Below, piece by piece: positions 16,095-24,981 of a stretch of DNA of 64,000 nt. Each line of letters opens with the position of its first letter. Position 1 is the stretch's first letter. The stretch is from Brasilonema sennae CENA114 (GTDB lineage: Bacteria; Cyanobacteriota; Cyanobacteriia; Cyanobacteriales; Nostocaceae), in contig NZ_CP030118.1 in NCBI RefSeq assembly GCF_006968745.1, positions 4,709,943 to 4,773,942 on the forward strand, given 5' to 3'. A program made the position numbers and the translations under genes. The notes below the pieces were generated by a model. The model was not told where the DNA came from. It ran no database searches and was given only the letters and a program-made list of their open reading frames with translations.

Positions 16095-16340
16095 ATGAGT
16101 GTAGTTATTCCCGATGACATTCTTACTGCAGCTGGAATTTCAGAAGCTGAATTAAAGCTAGAAATTGCGATTATGTTGTTCCAACAAGAAAAAATCAGCA
16201 TTGGGAAAGCGCGTCGTTTAGCAGAAATGAATTTAATTGAGTTTCAACGCGAAATTGCTAGTCGCGGAATTTGTATTCATTATGATGTTGAAGAGTTTGA
16301 AGCTGACCTAAAAACTTTACGGGAAATGGGCAGACTGTGA
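16095..16340 (+). CDS. Antitoxin, UPF0175 family
   Basis: 81 residues: MSVVIPDDILTAAGISEAEL, then IMLFQQEKISIGKARRLAEM and the helix-turn-helix-like segment ending FQREIASRGI. UPF0175 proteins are antitoxins usually paired with a DUF3368 PIN toxin, as here, with the stop and the toxin start overlapping. Confidence 0.85.
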   Translation: MSVVIPDDILTAAGISEAELKLEIAIMLFQQEKISIGKARRLAEMNLIEFQREIASRGICIHYDVEEFEADLKTLREMGRL

Positions 16341-16822
16341 TTGTTGTTTGTGACACTTCACCAATCACTAACCTTGCTGCTGTTGGACAACTAAATCTGT
16401 TGCAACAACTTTACAGCAACATCATCATTCCCCAAGCAGTTTACGATGAGATGGTAAATCTAGACTATGCAGTGCCTGGTGCTAGTGAAGTACAAACCTT
16501 ATCCTGGATTCAACACCAACAGGTAATTAACCGTACCTTGGTAACATCACTCTTAGCAGAGTTAGATCAAGGCGAGGCAGAAGCTATTGTTTTGGCTATT
16601 GAGTTAGGGGCAGATTTGCTGCTACTAGACGAACGACGTGGCAGAAAAGTCGCGTCCAGATATGGACTCAATATTACTGGGCTGTTAGGAATTCTAATTG
16701 AAGCTAAACACAAAGGGCTGATCCCAACTGTGAAACCTGTACTTGATGACTTGATCCTACAGGTAGGTTTCCGTGTTAGTAATAAACTTTATGCTGATAC
16801 CTTGCAAGCAGCAGGAGAGTAG
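16337..16822 (+). CDS. Toxin, DUF3368 PIN-domain ribonuclease
   Basis: 161 residues beginning at GTG, whose GTGA overlaps the antitoxin stop by four bases. VVCDTSPITNLAAVGQLNLL contains the first PIN Asp, AELDQGEAEAIVLAIELGAD the central Glu, and LLLLDERRGRKVA the next Asp. PIN toxins cleave RNA with Mg2+. The translation coupling supports a type II toxin-antitoxin operon. Confidence 0.88.
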   Translation: MIVVCDTSPITNLAAVGQLNLLQQLYSNIIIPQAVYDEMVNLDYAVPGASEVQTLSWIQHQQVINRTLVTSLLAELDQGEAEAIVLAIELGADLLLLDERRGRKVASRYGLNITGLLGILIEAKHKGLIPTVKPVLDDLILQVGFRVSNKLYADTLQAAGE

Positions 16823-16908
16823 AACCAAAGAACGTGTCAACAAAGTAAAAGTAGGATACACGCAAAGTAAACTTGACTATTAACAACAAGCAGCCGACGC
16901 ATTTTTAA

Positions 16909-16932
16909 AGACGCGATATCTCGCGTCTCTAC
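16909..16932. terminator. Palindrome downstream of nrdB and the toxin gene
   Basis: AGACGCGATATCTCGCGTCT forms a perfect stem between the convergent toxin and nrdB genes. Confidence 0.55.
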
Positions 16933-16960
16933 ATCTAAACCAGTATTTTATAAACCCCTC

Positions 16961-18019
16961 TTAGAAATCATCCCAACCTTCAACACTTGAGGACATGACG
17001 TAACTAGTCACACTTGCTTCAAAGAAGTTTGCTTTCGTGTTGCCTTCTTTCTTGGTATCTGAGAAACGTTCCAAGTGAGCATAGGGACTTTTCTTGTAGA
17101 TAGCTTCTGGAAATAATGGTTCTAAACCGATCGCCTTCAAGCGAGTATTTGCCAGATATTTTGTGTACTGTTCTGTACTGTTTGCCGTAATGCCAAGAAT
17201 ATCATCTCCGACAATATGTCCTGTCCACTTGCATTCATGCTCAACGGCGTTCGCAAACATTTCATAGATTTGTTCACGGCTGTGGGGGAAAATTTGCATC
17301 GCTTCTGGAATCAATTTTTGATACAGCCGAACATGGGAAAGTTCATCTCGGTTAATCATTCTAAAAATATCGGCACTCCCAGACATGAGCATCCGTGAGG
17401 ACAGATTGTAGAAAAATATAAACCCGTTGTAGAAATACAATCCTTCCAACAAGTAATCTGCTAACAGTGAGACGAAATAATTCTCTGGTGTCGGGTAATC
17501 AACATACTTTTGGTATAGTCTAGCAATAAATTCGCATCGTTGTTTGAGAACGCGATCGCTCCGCCAAAAATCATAGACGTGTGTTCGGCGATCGCTCGGA
17601 ATCACCGTTTCAATAATGTATTGATAGGACTGATTGTGCATTGCCTCTTGGGAAATTTGTTCCGCCATACACAGTGCAATTTCGGGTGCGGTGACGCTAT
17701 TTTTGATGTGAGGTACATTACAGGTTTGCACCGAATCGAGAAACGTCAGGTAGCTGAGGATGCCATCAAATGCACGTCGTTCTTTAGGGGTGAGATTGAC
17801 GTAATCTGTTACGTCTTGAGTAATATCAATTTTTTCGGGAACCCAGAAGTTCTCACGCATTTGACGGTAGAGAGACACAGCCCACGAGTAGCGAACGTCG
17901 TTTAATTGCATTAAGTTAGTAGTCTCCCCAAACCATATCAAACGGTTTCCTGTATCATCACTCCCGTTCGGATTAAAAACGGGATTAATCGGCATTAATG
18001 ATTGTCTTGGTTGGTACAT
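16961..18019 (-). CDS. nrdB: Ribonucleotide reductase, class I, beta subunit
   Basis: About 352 residues from MYQPRQSLMPINPVFNPN; an ATG 21 codons upstream gives a low-complexity extension and is less likely. The di-iron ligands are visible: Asp in YLTFLDSVQ, the E..H pair in QEAMHNQSYQYI, Glu in LLEGLYFY and E..H in NRDELSHVRLY. The radical Tyr is present four residues after the first His (HNQSY). It makes the tyrosyl radical for deoxynucleotide synthesis with NrdA, needs iron and oxygen and no B12. It follows nrdA on the same strand by ~120 bp. Confidence 0.95.
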   Translation of the reverse strand: MYQPRQSLMPINPVFNPNGSDDTGNRLIWFGETTNLMQLNDVRYSWAVSLYRQMRENFWVPEKIDITQDVTDYVNLTPKERRAFDGILSYLTFLDSVQTCNVPHIKNSVTAPEIALCMAEQISQEAMHNQSYQYIIETVIPSDRRTHVYDFWRSDRVLKQRCEFIARLYQKYVDYPTPENYFVSLLADYLLEGLYFYNGFIFFYNLSSRMLMSGSADIFRMINRDELSHVRLYQKLIPEAMQIFPHSREQIYEMFANAVEHECKWTGHIVGDDILGITANSTEQYTKYLANTRLKAIGLEPLFPEAIYKKSPYAHLERFSDTKKEGNTKANFFEASVTSYVMSSSVEGWDDF

Positions 18020-18140
18020 TTTAATTCTGTTTTGATTAGTTTTCACTTTTAATTTGGGCAATGGGGATTGGGCAAGGGGCAATGCCCATTGCCTATGCTT
18101 GATAACTGATAACTGTTAAGTGTTTACTGATGACTGCTGT

Positions 18141-20396
18141 TCAGTTTGCACAAGCAACACATTGCTCGTTCGATTCTTTGAAACTATCTTTCTGCACAGT
18201 GCGAATGTAGTAGATTGCTTTACAACCCAATTCCCAAGCCAGCATTAGGGTTTCAAAAATATCAACAGCCACCAGACAGCGCTCAGGTTCATCAGGGAAA
18301 TAGACTCCAGCATTCAGGTTAAACAGCAGTTCCATTGAAATTCCAGTGTCGATCCATTGTTGAATTGTGGCGATCGCTCTCACCACTTTTTTCTGATCCA
18401 TTGTCTTATTTTCGACATAGAACCATAAATTGTCCCGAATATAAGGTGGTGCGATAGGGACAGTACCTTTTGCCCATTGTTCATAGAAGAATTTGCTGTA
18501 AACGGGCAATACACTGGCTGTACAACCTTGAACTAAAGATGAAGAAGTGTTGGGTGCAATGGCGGTAATGTGTGAATTGCGAATACCATGTTGTTTGATA
18601 TCCTGACTCAGTTTTGAGAAGCGTTCTGGTTGACTTGCGTGTTGCAAAAACCAATCCACAGGCTTTGCTCCTATTAAATGTCCCTTACTCCATTCACTAC
18701 CCGCAAAAGCAGGATACGCCCCCCTTTCCTTCGCCAGTTCCATTGATGCTGCTGTGCAATAATAACCGATATCTTCAAATAAATCACTGATTTCCTGAAG
18801 ACGGGTATAGGTGAGATGACGTATGCTGAGCCAGTCGGCTAATCCCATACAGCCTACCCCAATTGTGCGATATTTGGCGTTGTGGGTGGCACTAGCAGCA
18901 AAGGGTGGTGAGGTGAGTTCAATCGTATTGTCTAATATACGTACTGCAATCTGACAAATCTCTTCTCGCTGTTCATTCTCTAGATTTGCTAGATTAATAC
19001 TCACAAGATTGCATGTATGACTCTCTTCACCAGGTTTCACGTTTGACCAGGATTCCTGGCACAGGTTTCCACCAGGAATATAGCCCTCATGTTGATTGGG
19101 ATTCGCTCGGTTCACGGTATCTTTGAACCACAAATAAGGCATCCCAGTTTCTAATTGGGTTCGCATCACCTGTTTGAATAAAAGACGAGCATTCACCCGT
19201 TTGTAAAGTGTAATTTCACTTTCTAAACTAGCTTCAATTTTATGATATGTATTCTCAAATGCTTCACCCCATAATTCTGCCAGTTCAAGACCTAAACGAG
19301 TTCGCACCTCGTAGGGATCAACCAATGTCCATTCCTCATCTGCTGCTACTCGCCGCATAAATTCGTCACTGACAACCAGTTGGGGAAACACGTCATAAGC
19401 TTTGCGTCGCGCGTCACCATTCTCTGCTTGCATTTCCAAAAATTCGGGTAAGTCCAAATGCCAAACATCCAGACTCACAGTGACAGCACCTGCTCTGCGT
19501 CCACCTTGATTAACTGCGATCGCCGTATCATTCAACAATTTAATCCAAGGAATCACACCACCTGATGCATTGGCTTTGCCCATCACCCAACTGCCTGTTG
19601 CCCGAATACGAGACAGATTCACGCCCACACCGCCACCATTTTTGGAAATCCGAGCCGCATCATGAATACTGCCAAAAATGCTTTCCAAATTATCATCCAT
19701 CGCCGTAATGAAACAACTGGCAAGAGAACCATTGGGAATCCGCAAGTTCGCCAGAATGGGCGTTGCTAAAGATATTTGACGACGGGCGATCGCCTCATAA
19801 AATCTATGCGCCCAGGTTAGTCGATTTTCTGGTGCTTCTACGGAGGCTATCAAGAGTGCACAAGTTAAAAATGCTTCTTGGGGTAACTCATTCGCCAGGA
19901 GATATCGCTTCGTCAGTAATACCGCTCCTGCATAATCATAATCGGTATCCCAGTCGGGATTGATCCAAGTGTTAGCAATCTCTAACTCTTCTGGAGTGTA
20001 GATCAAGATCCGGCGATCATACTGCCCTTCTAAAACTTTTGCTTGTACAGTCCGAGCATACTGTCCATACTGATAGCCACGACTAACTTTAGTATCTTTC
20101 CACAAACTCCAAATATGTAAACGTCCTGCCACATAGCGCCAATCAGGTTCTTGTGGACTACACAAATCCAAGGCACAGCGAATTAAATTATCTTGAATTT
20201 CTCGCGTCGTAATGCCAGGACGTAATCGAGTTGTAAGATGTGCTTCTAGGGCAATCGAATTTACTTGGATTCGGCGACAAGCCCAATTAACCACTGTGCG
20301 AATTTTATTAATTTCTAACGGTGTCGTCGAACCATCGCGACGAACAACATGGATATCCGTTGTGGAGTCCTCTGAGAGTGTGGATGGAGCTTGCAT
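18141..20396 (-). CDS. nrdA: Ribonucleotide reductase, class I, alpha subunit
   Basis: About 751 residues from MQAPSTLSEDSTTDIHVV; a start 20 codons upstream is possible but leads with atypical residues. The N-terminal ATP-cone (VVRRDGSTTPLEINKIRTVV), the redox Cys in NGSLASCFIT, the active-site N-x-C-x-E in GGNLCQESWS, the partner Cys in HTCNL, and the C-terminal CVAC pair are all present. It reduces ribonucleoside diphosphates. Many cyanobacteria use the B12-dependent class II enzyme instead, so a complete class I system is informative here. Transcribed with nrdB; no riboswitch lies on its own strand. Confidence 0.95.
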   Translation of the reverse strand: MQAPSTLSEDSTTDIHVVRRDGSTTPLEINKIRTVVNWACRRIQVNSIALEAHLTTRLRPGITTREIQDNLIRCALDLCSPQEPDWRYVAGRLHIWSLWKDTKVSRGYQYGQYARTVQAKVLEGQYDRRILIYTPEELEIANTWINPDWDTDYDYAGAVLLTKRYLLANELPQEAFLTCALLIASVEAPENRLTWAHRFYEAIARRQISLATPILANLRIPNGSLASCFITAMDDNLESIFGSIHDAARISKNGGGVGVNLSRIRATGSWVMGKANASGGVIPWIKLLNDTAIAVNQGGRRAGAVTVSLDVWHLDLPEFLEMQAENGDARRKAYDVFPQLVVSDEFMRRVAADEEWTLVDPYEVRTRLGLELAELWGEAFENTYHKIEASLESEITLYKRVNARLLFKQVMRTQLETGMPYLWFKDTVNRANPNQHEGYIPGGNLCQESWSNVKPGEESHTCNLVSINLANLENEQREEICQIAVRILDNTIELTSPPFAASATHNAKYRTIGVGCMGLADWLSIRHLTYTRLQEISDLFEDIGYYCTAASMELAKERGAYPAFAGSEWSKGHLIGAKPVDWFLQHASQPERFSKLSQDIKQHGIRNSHITAIAPNTSSSLVQGCTASVLPVYSKFFYEQWAKGTVPIAPPYIRDNLWFYVENKTMDQKKVVRAIATIQQWIDTGISMELLFNLNAGVYFPDEPERCLVAVDIFETLMLAWELGCKAIYYIRTVQKDSFKESNEQCVACAN

Positions 20397-20728
20397 AGGA
20401 GAAGGGGTAGATGAATTGTAGAAAAAATAATTGCAAAAAGTGGAAAAAATTGTCAATTAGAATAGGCAATGTGGATAAATTGTCATGTCAATGTGATTGA
20501 ACGCTGGTAACTCTAAAAAATTCACACTTCATTAAAATTTACAATAATTGTCCAATAGCAACAACAGAGCAAGTTTTGGTAAAGAATGAAACTTGCTCCG
20601 ATGAATAACGAATGCCAGTATAGATCGACTATTGATTTTTAGGCAAGCAAACCACCTAAAAGAAGCCGAGAGCGGGGGAGCTTCGTCTTTAGACTGCAGA
20701 GTGTCAAAGTTGTGTTAATATTCAAAAG

Positions 20729-20932
20729 AATCTCGGTTCTAGTGGGGAACAGCCACTAGAGGTAACGGGGAAAGTCCGGTGTGAATCCGGCGCTGTCCCG
20801 CAGCTGTAATCAAGGCTTGCCTTGTGAGTCAGAACGCCCGCCGCAGTTGACCCTTCGGCTAGCCCCTAAGGGGGCGCTACGCAAACGCTCAGGGTCACTT
20901 GTAAATTTTGTAGATCTGCGAGGCACAGATAA
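20729..20932 (+). promoter_or_regulatory. Cobalamin riboswitch 2, with repeat insertion
   Basis: AAAGTCCGGTGTGAATCCGG then CGCTGTCCCGCAGCTGTAA and ACGCCCGCCGCAG give the B12 core, and GCGAGGCACAG the right-hand peripheral part, paralleling riboswitch 1. Between core and right arm a dispersed repeat (CTAGCCCCTAAGGGGGCGC, about 20858-20893) enlarges a peripheral stem. Oriented away from nrdA. The nearest downstream coding remains are a metE scrap at 21.6 kb, so it appears orphaned. Confidence 0.92.
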
Positions 20933-21088
20933 GTATTTTTATGAACTTTTCTACAACGACTACGCTTTACATTCTCCGAGGCTCACATATCAAGACGCTA
21001 CAAATTGCAGCTTTTTATAAGACGGTAGGCGATTAATTTGAAGTATAAATTGCGTTTTTGGATGCACCAATTGTGACCTTTTTTGAAT

Positions 21089-21118
21089 TCAAAGTTCAAA
21101 GTTCAAAGTTCAAAGTAT
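21089..21118. repeat. 7-bp tandem repeat
   Basis: AAAGTTC repeated about four times before the sequence returns to dispersed repeats. Confidence 0.8.
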
Positions 21119-21179
21119 GCCCTGCGGGCACGCTGCGCGAACAAAATGAAGAATAATTTTGAATTCATTAATTCTGGGT

Positions 21180-21600
21180 ACAAGGCTCCACCCTATGGCT
21201 AACGCCACGCCTTACGGCTATCGGGTTCTCCCTTCGGGTTCGCAGTCGCCTACGGAGGGAGACCCTCCTGCAGCGCTGTCTCACCAGATGCCTAGGTCGG
21301 GAAACCCTCATCAAGCACTGGTTCACCATAATCTTTGATTTGGTGGTCTTCAATTAGTGGCGGTACACGCGCTCCCACTAATTCTCTTTAATTTTGCGGA
21401 AAGTTGCCAGGAGGAGCCAGTACTGCAGGAGGGTCTCCCTCCGTAGGTATCTGGCGTTGGTTTCCCTCCGTAGCAAACTTTTCAAGACGAATTTTGAATT
21501 TGAGCGTTTGCGCAGCGCCAAAGTCTGCCGGGGGGATACTCCCCCCGGCGAGCTTTGCCCCTTAGGGGCTAGCGAGTGACGTACGCACTCCTGTTCCACT
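21180..21600. repeat. Dispersed repeat clusters between riboswitch 2 and the metE scrap
   Basis: Two clusters (about 21180-21330 and 21405-21575) contain GGGAGACCCTCC, GCAGCGCTGTCTCACCAGAT, GGAGCCAGTACTGCAGGAGG and CCCCTTAGGGGCTAGCG, as in the window-end clusters. They probably mediated loss of the second metE. Confidence 0.75.
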
Positions 21601-21733
21601 ACCGAACAAATGCTTTCCCAATTACGCACGAGAATTGCTAATTTACCCGTCCAACAAATTTGGGTAAATCCTGATTGTGGGTGATTCCATCAATTAAAAA
21701 TATGGTTGATGCAGCCAAAATTTTACCAAAGTA
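21585..21733 (+). pseudogene. metE: Remnant of a second metE, 3' end
   Basis: TTEQMLSQLRTRIANLPVQQ continues IWVNPDCG, a stop, then VIPSIKNMVDAAKI, matching the end of the intact metE at 9.3 kb (TTEQILEQLRTGVANLPVKQ, IWVNPDCG, VIPSMKNMVEAAKV) with the eight residues between deleted. Only ~45 codons remain. It lies downstream of riboswitch 2, as expected for a once-regulated second copy. Confidence 0.9.
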
Positions 21734-21813
21734 AATATTACCAAGGGAGACTAAATTCATATTCTTAATCTGCAACGCCATCTACTCTGTTTAACCCCCT
21801 TAAGGAGGCATCA

Positions 21814-22281
21814 ATGAGTCATACTTCCGATGCTTTGGACTGGCAGCAAGGCTTGATTGCCACAAATTTGTTGGTGATTGGTTACAACGCCTGGGTGGGG
21901 TATTTGGGAGGCGAACGCGGTGTCATCGTTTGCAGCACCAATTCCCCTGCAATTGGAGTAGCAGGGGAAACTTTCAAAGTTTATTTTATACCACGTATTC
22001 GTATAGCTGCCTTCTTAAATGCTTGGTTAGCTGCTCCCGACACCGTAATTTTGCGCAATCACTTTATGAATGCTCATATTTTGGAAGCCGTGGATACTTA
22101 CAATCCTACTACCGAAGTCTTGTTATTGCTGGAATCTTTTAACCAAGCGACGTTCTTTTACCTGAAAAACCTACCCATCACCCCACCCCAATGCTATGAA
22201 CAGGTCTGCAAAAGATGGACAGAATTTCAGCCCCAGCCCAATTTTTCAGAAGATACAAATGCCAATCGTTTTACCTACTGA
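21814..22281 (+). CDS. Conserved hypothetical cyanobacterial protein (155 aa)
   Basis: Begins MSHTSDALDWQQGLIATNLL after GGAGG 7-8 bases upstream, a strong ribosome-binding site. It has a mixed alpha/beta look: GERGVIVCSTNSPAI, ETFKVYFIPRIRIAAFLNAW, DTYNPTTEVLLLLESFNQAT and a C-terminal CYEQVCKRW. No signal peptide or membrane span. I do not recognise a characterised family, though the composition looks like a slowly evolving gene. It could be under the riboswitch only if transcription passes 880 bp of repeats. Confidence 0.75.
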   Translation: MSHTSDALDWQQGLIATNLLVIGYNAWVGYLGGERGVIVCSTNSPAIGVAGETFKVYFIPRIRIAAFLNAWLAAPDTVILRNHFMNAHILEAVDTYNPTTEVLLLLESFNQATFFYLKNLPITPPQCYEQVCKRWTEFQPQPNFSEDTNANRFTY

Positions 22282-22343
22282 TACATAGAGTTCCTTAATG
22301 TTCAAATCACATCTTTACTAGATTTTTACTCGGGTTTTTCATC

Positions 22344-22559
22344 ATGCCGAAATTCTATCTTCACCGAACTGGGAAGATTCCCACTGCTGTTCATCCCTTT
22401 GTCAAACAAACAGCTCTCCCCGAAGTCAAACAGAAGCCCTGGGTACTTCAAGGGAAAATTATTCGAGGTGTTCAAAACATAGCAATGTCGATGTCTAGGA
22501 CGATTTCCATTGCGAGCGCTCGTCTGATTCGGTTCATCTCCAGACGACCGATGAGTTGA
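22344..22559 (+). CDS. Small hypothetical protein (71 aa)
   Basis: MPKFYLHRTGKIPTAVHPFV with an Arg-rich C-terminus (SMSRTISIASARLIRFISRR). Spacing and orientation fit the neighbours at 21.8 and 22.7 kb, but no family is recognised and no clear ribosome-binding site is seen. Confidence 0.35.
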   Translation: MPKFYLHRTGKIPTAVHPFVKQTALPEVKQKPWVLQGKIIRGVQNIAMSMSRTISIASARLIRFISRRPMS

Positions 22560-22672
22560 ACTGCACAGGCAGTTGGAATTAAATAGGTCAAGAGTTCATG
22601 CTATAAAATTCATGGCTACGGGATTCGTGCCAAAATTTTATCTAGGGTAGGCGTACAGGATCGTTCAAAACA

Positions 22673-23695
22673 ATGTCAACTTTATTATATTTTGTAATTG
22701 GTTTTCTTGTGGTTTTGGTGATTGGAATTGGCGGTTATCTCCTGAGTGCCCGTAAGTATCAATCCTCAAACACAGTCGCCAATTCCTACGATCAATGGAC
22801 GAATGACGGCATCCTAGAGTTTTATTGGGGGGAACACATTCACCTTGGTCACTACGGTTCGCCGCCACGACGGAAGGATTTTCTAGCTGCTAAATCTGAC
22901 TTTGTACATGAAATGGTTAAATGGGGTGGTTTAGATAAATTACCCCCTTGTACTACCGTGTTAGATGTTGGGTGTGGTATCGGGGGCAGCAGCCGGATTT
23001 TAGCACGAGATTATGGGTTTGCCGTCACAGGGATTACGATCAGTCCACAGCAAGTGAAGCGTGCTCAGGAGTTAACGCCCCAAGGGCTAAACGCCCAGTT
23101 TGCAGTCGATGATGCGATGGCGTTGTCGTTTCCAGATGCCAGTTTTGATGTGGTGTGGTCGATTGAAGCAGGTCCTCACATGCCCGATAAAGCCGTTTTT
23201 GCGCTTGAATTAATGCGGGTGCTAAAGCCTGGTGGAATATTGGTTGTAGCTGACTGGAATCAGAGGGATGACCGCCAAAAACCTCTAAATTTCTGGGAAA
23301 AACCAGTCATGCAACAACTCCTTGATCAGTGGTCTCATCCAGCTTTTTCCAGTATTGAAGGCTTTGCCGAGCTTTTGGCAGCGACGGGATTTGTCGAGGG
23401 GGAAGTGATTACGGCAGACTGGACAAAAGAAACGCTTCCTTCTTGGTTGGATTCGATTTGGCAAGGGGTGATTCGACCAAGCGGATTTCTGCGTTTTGGA
23501 CTGTCTGGTTTTATCAAGTCTGTGCGCGAGGTGCCGACGTTGTTGTTGATGCGTTTGGCGTTTGGTGTAGGGTTATGTCGATTTGGAATGTTCCGCGCTG
23601 TGCGGGCAAACTCACGCACAGAATTGAAAGACCAAAACTTTGCCAACCAAACTCCTTCATCCTCGGCGGCATTGCAGAATGTAAATATGAATTAG
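22673..23695 (+). CDS. 2-methyl-6-phytyl/solanyl-benzoquinol methyltransferase
   Basis: 340 residues: an N-terminal membrane anchor (residues ~4-24), then DQWTNDGILEFYWGEHIHLG and the SAM-binding motif VLDVGCGIGGSSRILARDYG, then VWSIEAGPHMPDKAVFALEL and GGILVVADWNQRDDRQ. This matches Synechocystis Sll0418 closely from memory. The enzyme methylates the quinol ring in plastoquinone and tocopherol biosynthesis at the membrane. The C-terminal ~25 residues are an unrelated tail. A housekeeping gene lying between the riboswitch 2 region and cobW. Confidence 0.93.
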   Translation: MSTLLYFVIGFLVVLVIGIGGYLLSARKYQSSNTVANSYDQWTNDGILEFYWGEHIHLGHYGSPPRRKDFLAAKSDFVHEMVKWGGLDKLPPCTTVLDVGCGIGGSSRILARDYGFAVTGITISPQQVKRAQELTPQGLNAQFAVDDAMALSFPDASFDVVWSIEAGPHMPDKAVFALELMRVLKPGGILVVADWNQRDDRQKPLNFWEKPVMQQLLDQWSHPAFSSIEGFAELLAATGFVEGEVITADWTKETLPSWLDSIWQGVIRPSGFLRFGLSGFIKSVREVPTLLLMRLAFGVGLCRFGMFRAVRANSRTELKDQNFANQTPSSSAALQNVNMN

Positions 23696-23741
23696 TGCTT
23701 GCACCCAACCCGACACAACTTTAACTCAGAACGAATTGGAT

Positions 23742-23825
23742 TTTAACGCTGGCAACAGTGCATGATATCTGCGGTTTGAACTTTTTTCTACTGATTCCAA
23801 AATTAACGATCAACAAACAACACAC
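23742..23825 (+). pseudogene. Decayed copy of the DUF1636 gene start
   Basis: CTGGCAACAGTG, ATATCTGCGGTTTGAACTT and GATCAACAAACAACACACTTT match the region before and at the start of DUF1636 (about 8466-8552: TTGGCAACACTG, ATTTGCGGTTTGAACTT, GAGCAACAAACAACATACTTT). The rest of DUF1636 is missing and the sequence passes directly into cobW. Confidence 0.85.
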
Positions 23826-23830
23826 TTTAT

Positions 23831-24889
23831 ATGCATAAAATTCCCGTCACAGTCATTACAGGATTTCTTGGCGCAGGCAAAACGACATTAATTCGCCATT
23901 TACTGCAAAACAATGAGGGACGACGCATTGCTGTTTTGGTGAATGAATTTGGAGAAGTCGGAATTGATGGCGAACTTTTGCGTGACTGTCAAGTCTGTGA
24001 CGATGAAGAAGACCCCAACAGCAACATTGTTGAACTCACCAACGGTTGCTTGTGCTGCACGGTGCAAGAGGAATTCTTACCAGCGATGCAAGAATTGCTG
24101 AAGCGACGCGATCGCATTGACTGCATGTTAATTGAAACCTCTGGACTAGCACTACCAAAACCATTGGTGCAAGCCTTCCGCTGGCCGGAAATTCGCACGG
24201 GCGCTACAGTGGATAGCGTAATCACCGTCGTGGACTGTGAGGCTTTAGCAACGAATCAATTTGTGGGTGATTTAGAAGCTTTTGAAATACAGCGGCAAGC
24301 CGATGATAGTTTAGAACACGAAACACCAATTGAAGAACTGTTTGAAGATCAGCTTGCTTGTGCGGACTTGGTGTTGTTGACTAAGAGCGATCGCGTTGAT
24401 GACCAAACCCAAGTTAAAGTGCAGCAGTGGTTAAAGCAGAACTTGTCTGGTGGTGTAAAACTCATTCAGTGCCAGGACGGTAAAATTGATTGCGATCTGT
24501 TACTCGGTTTTAACGCTGCAGTAGAAGACAACTTGGATAGTCGCCGCAGTCACCACGATAACGAAGCCGAACACGAACATGATGACGGAATTAATGCAGT
24601 GCAACTACTACTAGACCAAACATTTGAGCCGTCTGTATTGGTTAAACGTTTACAAACATTGGTACAACAGCAAGAAATTTATCGAATTAAGGGATTTGTA
24701 GCAGTTCCAAAAAAAGCCATGCGTCTGGTATTACAGGGTGTCGGTAATCGATTTGACTACTTTTATGATCGTGCTTGGCAACCCCACGAACCCCGTCAAA
24801 CGAAATTAGTATTGATTGGTCGGGAACTTGATCAGGTTCTTGTTGAGTCCCTGGTGTCAGGGGAGGAACTAAGTGTGGCTGGAAAATAA
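23831..24889 (+). CDS. cobW: CobW-type G3E GTPase
   Basis: 352 residues. Walker A ITGFLGAGKTTLIRHLL, the metal-binding GCLCC motif (CXCC) after NIVELTN, the Walker B-like CMLIETSGLALPKPL, and the TKSD base-recognition motif. A His/Asp/Glu-rich linker (SRRSHHDNEAEHEHDD) precedes the CobW C-terminal domain. Family members are GTP-dependent metal chaperones; the CobW branch is linked to cobalt delivery in cobalamin synthesis. It begins a few bases after a decayed DUF1636 start, so an ancestral DUF1636-cobW pair is likely. Zinc-handling COG0523 relatives are the alternative. Confidence 0.88.
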   Translation: MHKIPVTVITGFLGAGKTTLIRHLLQNNEGRRIAVLVNEFGEVGIDGELLRDCQVCDDEEDPNSNIVELTNGCLCCTVQEEFLPAMQELLKRRDRIDCMLIETSGLALPKPLVQAFRWPEIRTGATVDSVITVVDCEALATNQFVGDLEAFEIQRQADDSLEHETPIEELFEDQLACADLVLLTKSDRVDDQTQVKVQQWLKQNLSGGVKLIQCQDGKIDCDLLLGFNAAVEDNLDSRRSHHDNEAEHEHDDGINAVQLLLDQTFEPSVLVKRLQTLVQQQEIYRIKGFVAVPKKAMRLVLQGVGNRFDYFYDRAWQPHEPRQTKLVLIGRELDQVLVESLVSGEELSVAGK

Positions 24890-24911
24890 GTAAGTAGGTC
24901 AAATTAAACAT

Positions 24912-24981
24912 AAAACCTCACCCTGCCTCCGGCTTCCCTCTCCGCGATTTCGGAGAGGAATTGAGGGTGAGGTTTTATTTT
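24912..24981 (+). terminator. Terminator after cobW
   Basis: AAACCTCACCCT pairs with AGGGTGAGGTTTT, inner stem TCTCCGCGATTTCGGAGA, then TATTTTATA. Strong factor-independent layout. Confidence 0.85.

Noticed and set aside
16961..20932. nrdAB controlled by cobalamin riboswitch 2
   Set aside because: The riboswitch reads on the plus strand, away from nrdA, and no B12 box is visible on the minus strand upstream of nrdA.
21378..21629. Minus-strand 83-codon frame
   Set aside because: Overlaps repeats and the metE remnant in antisense.
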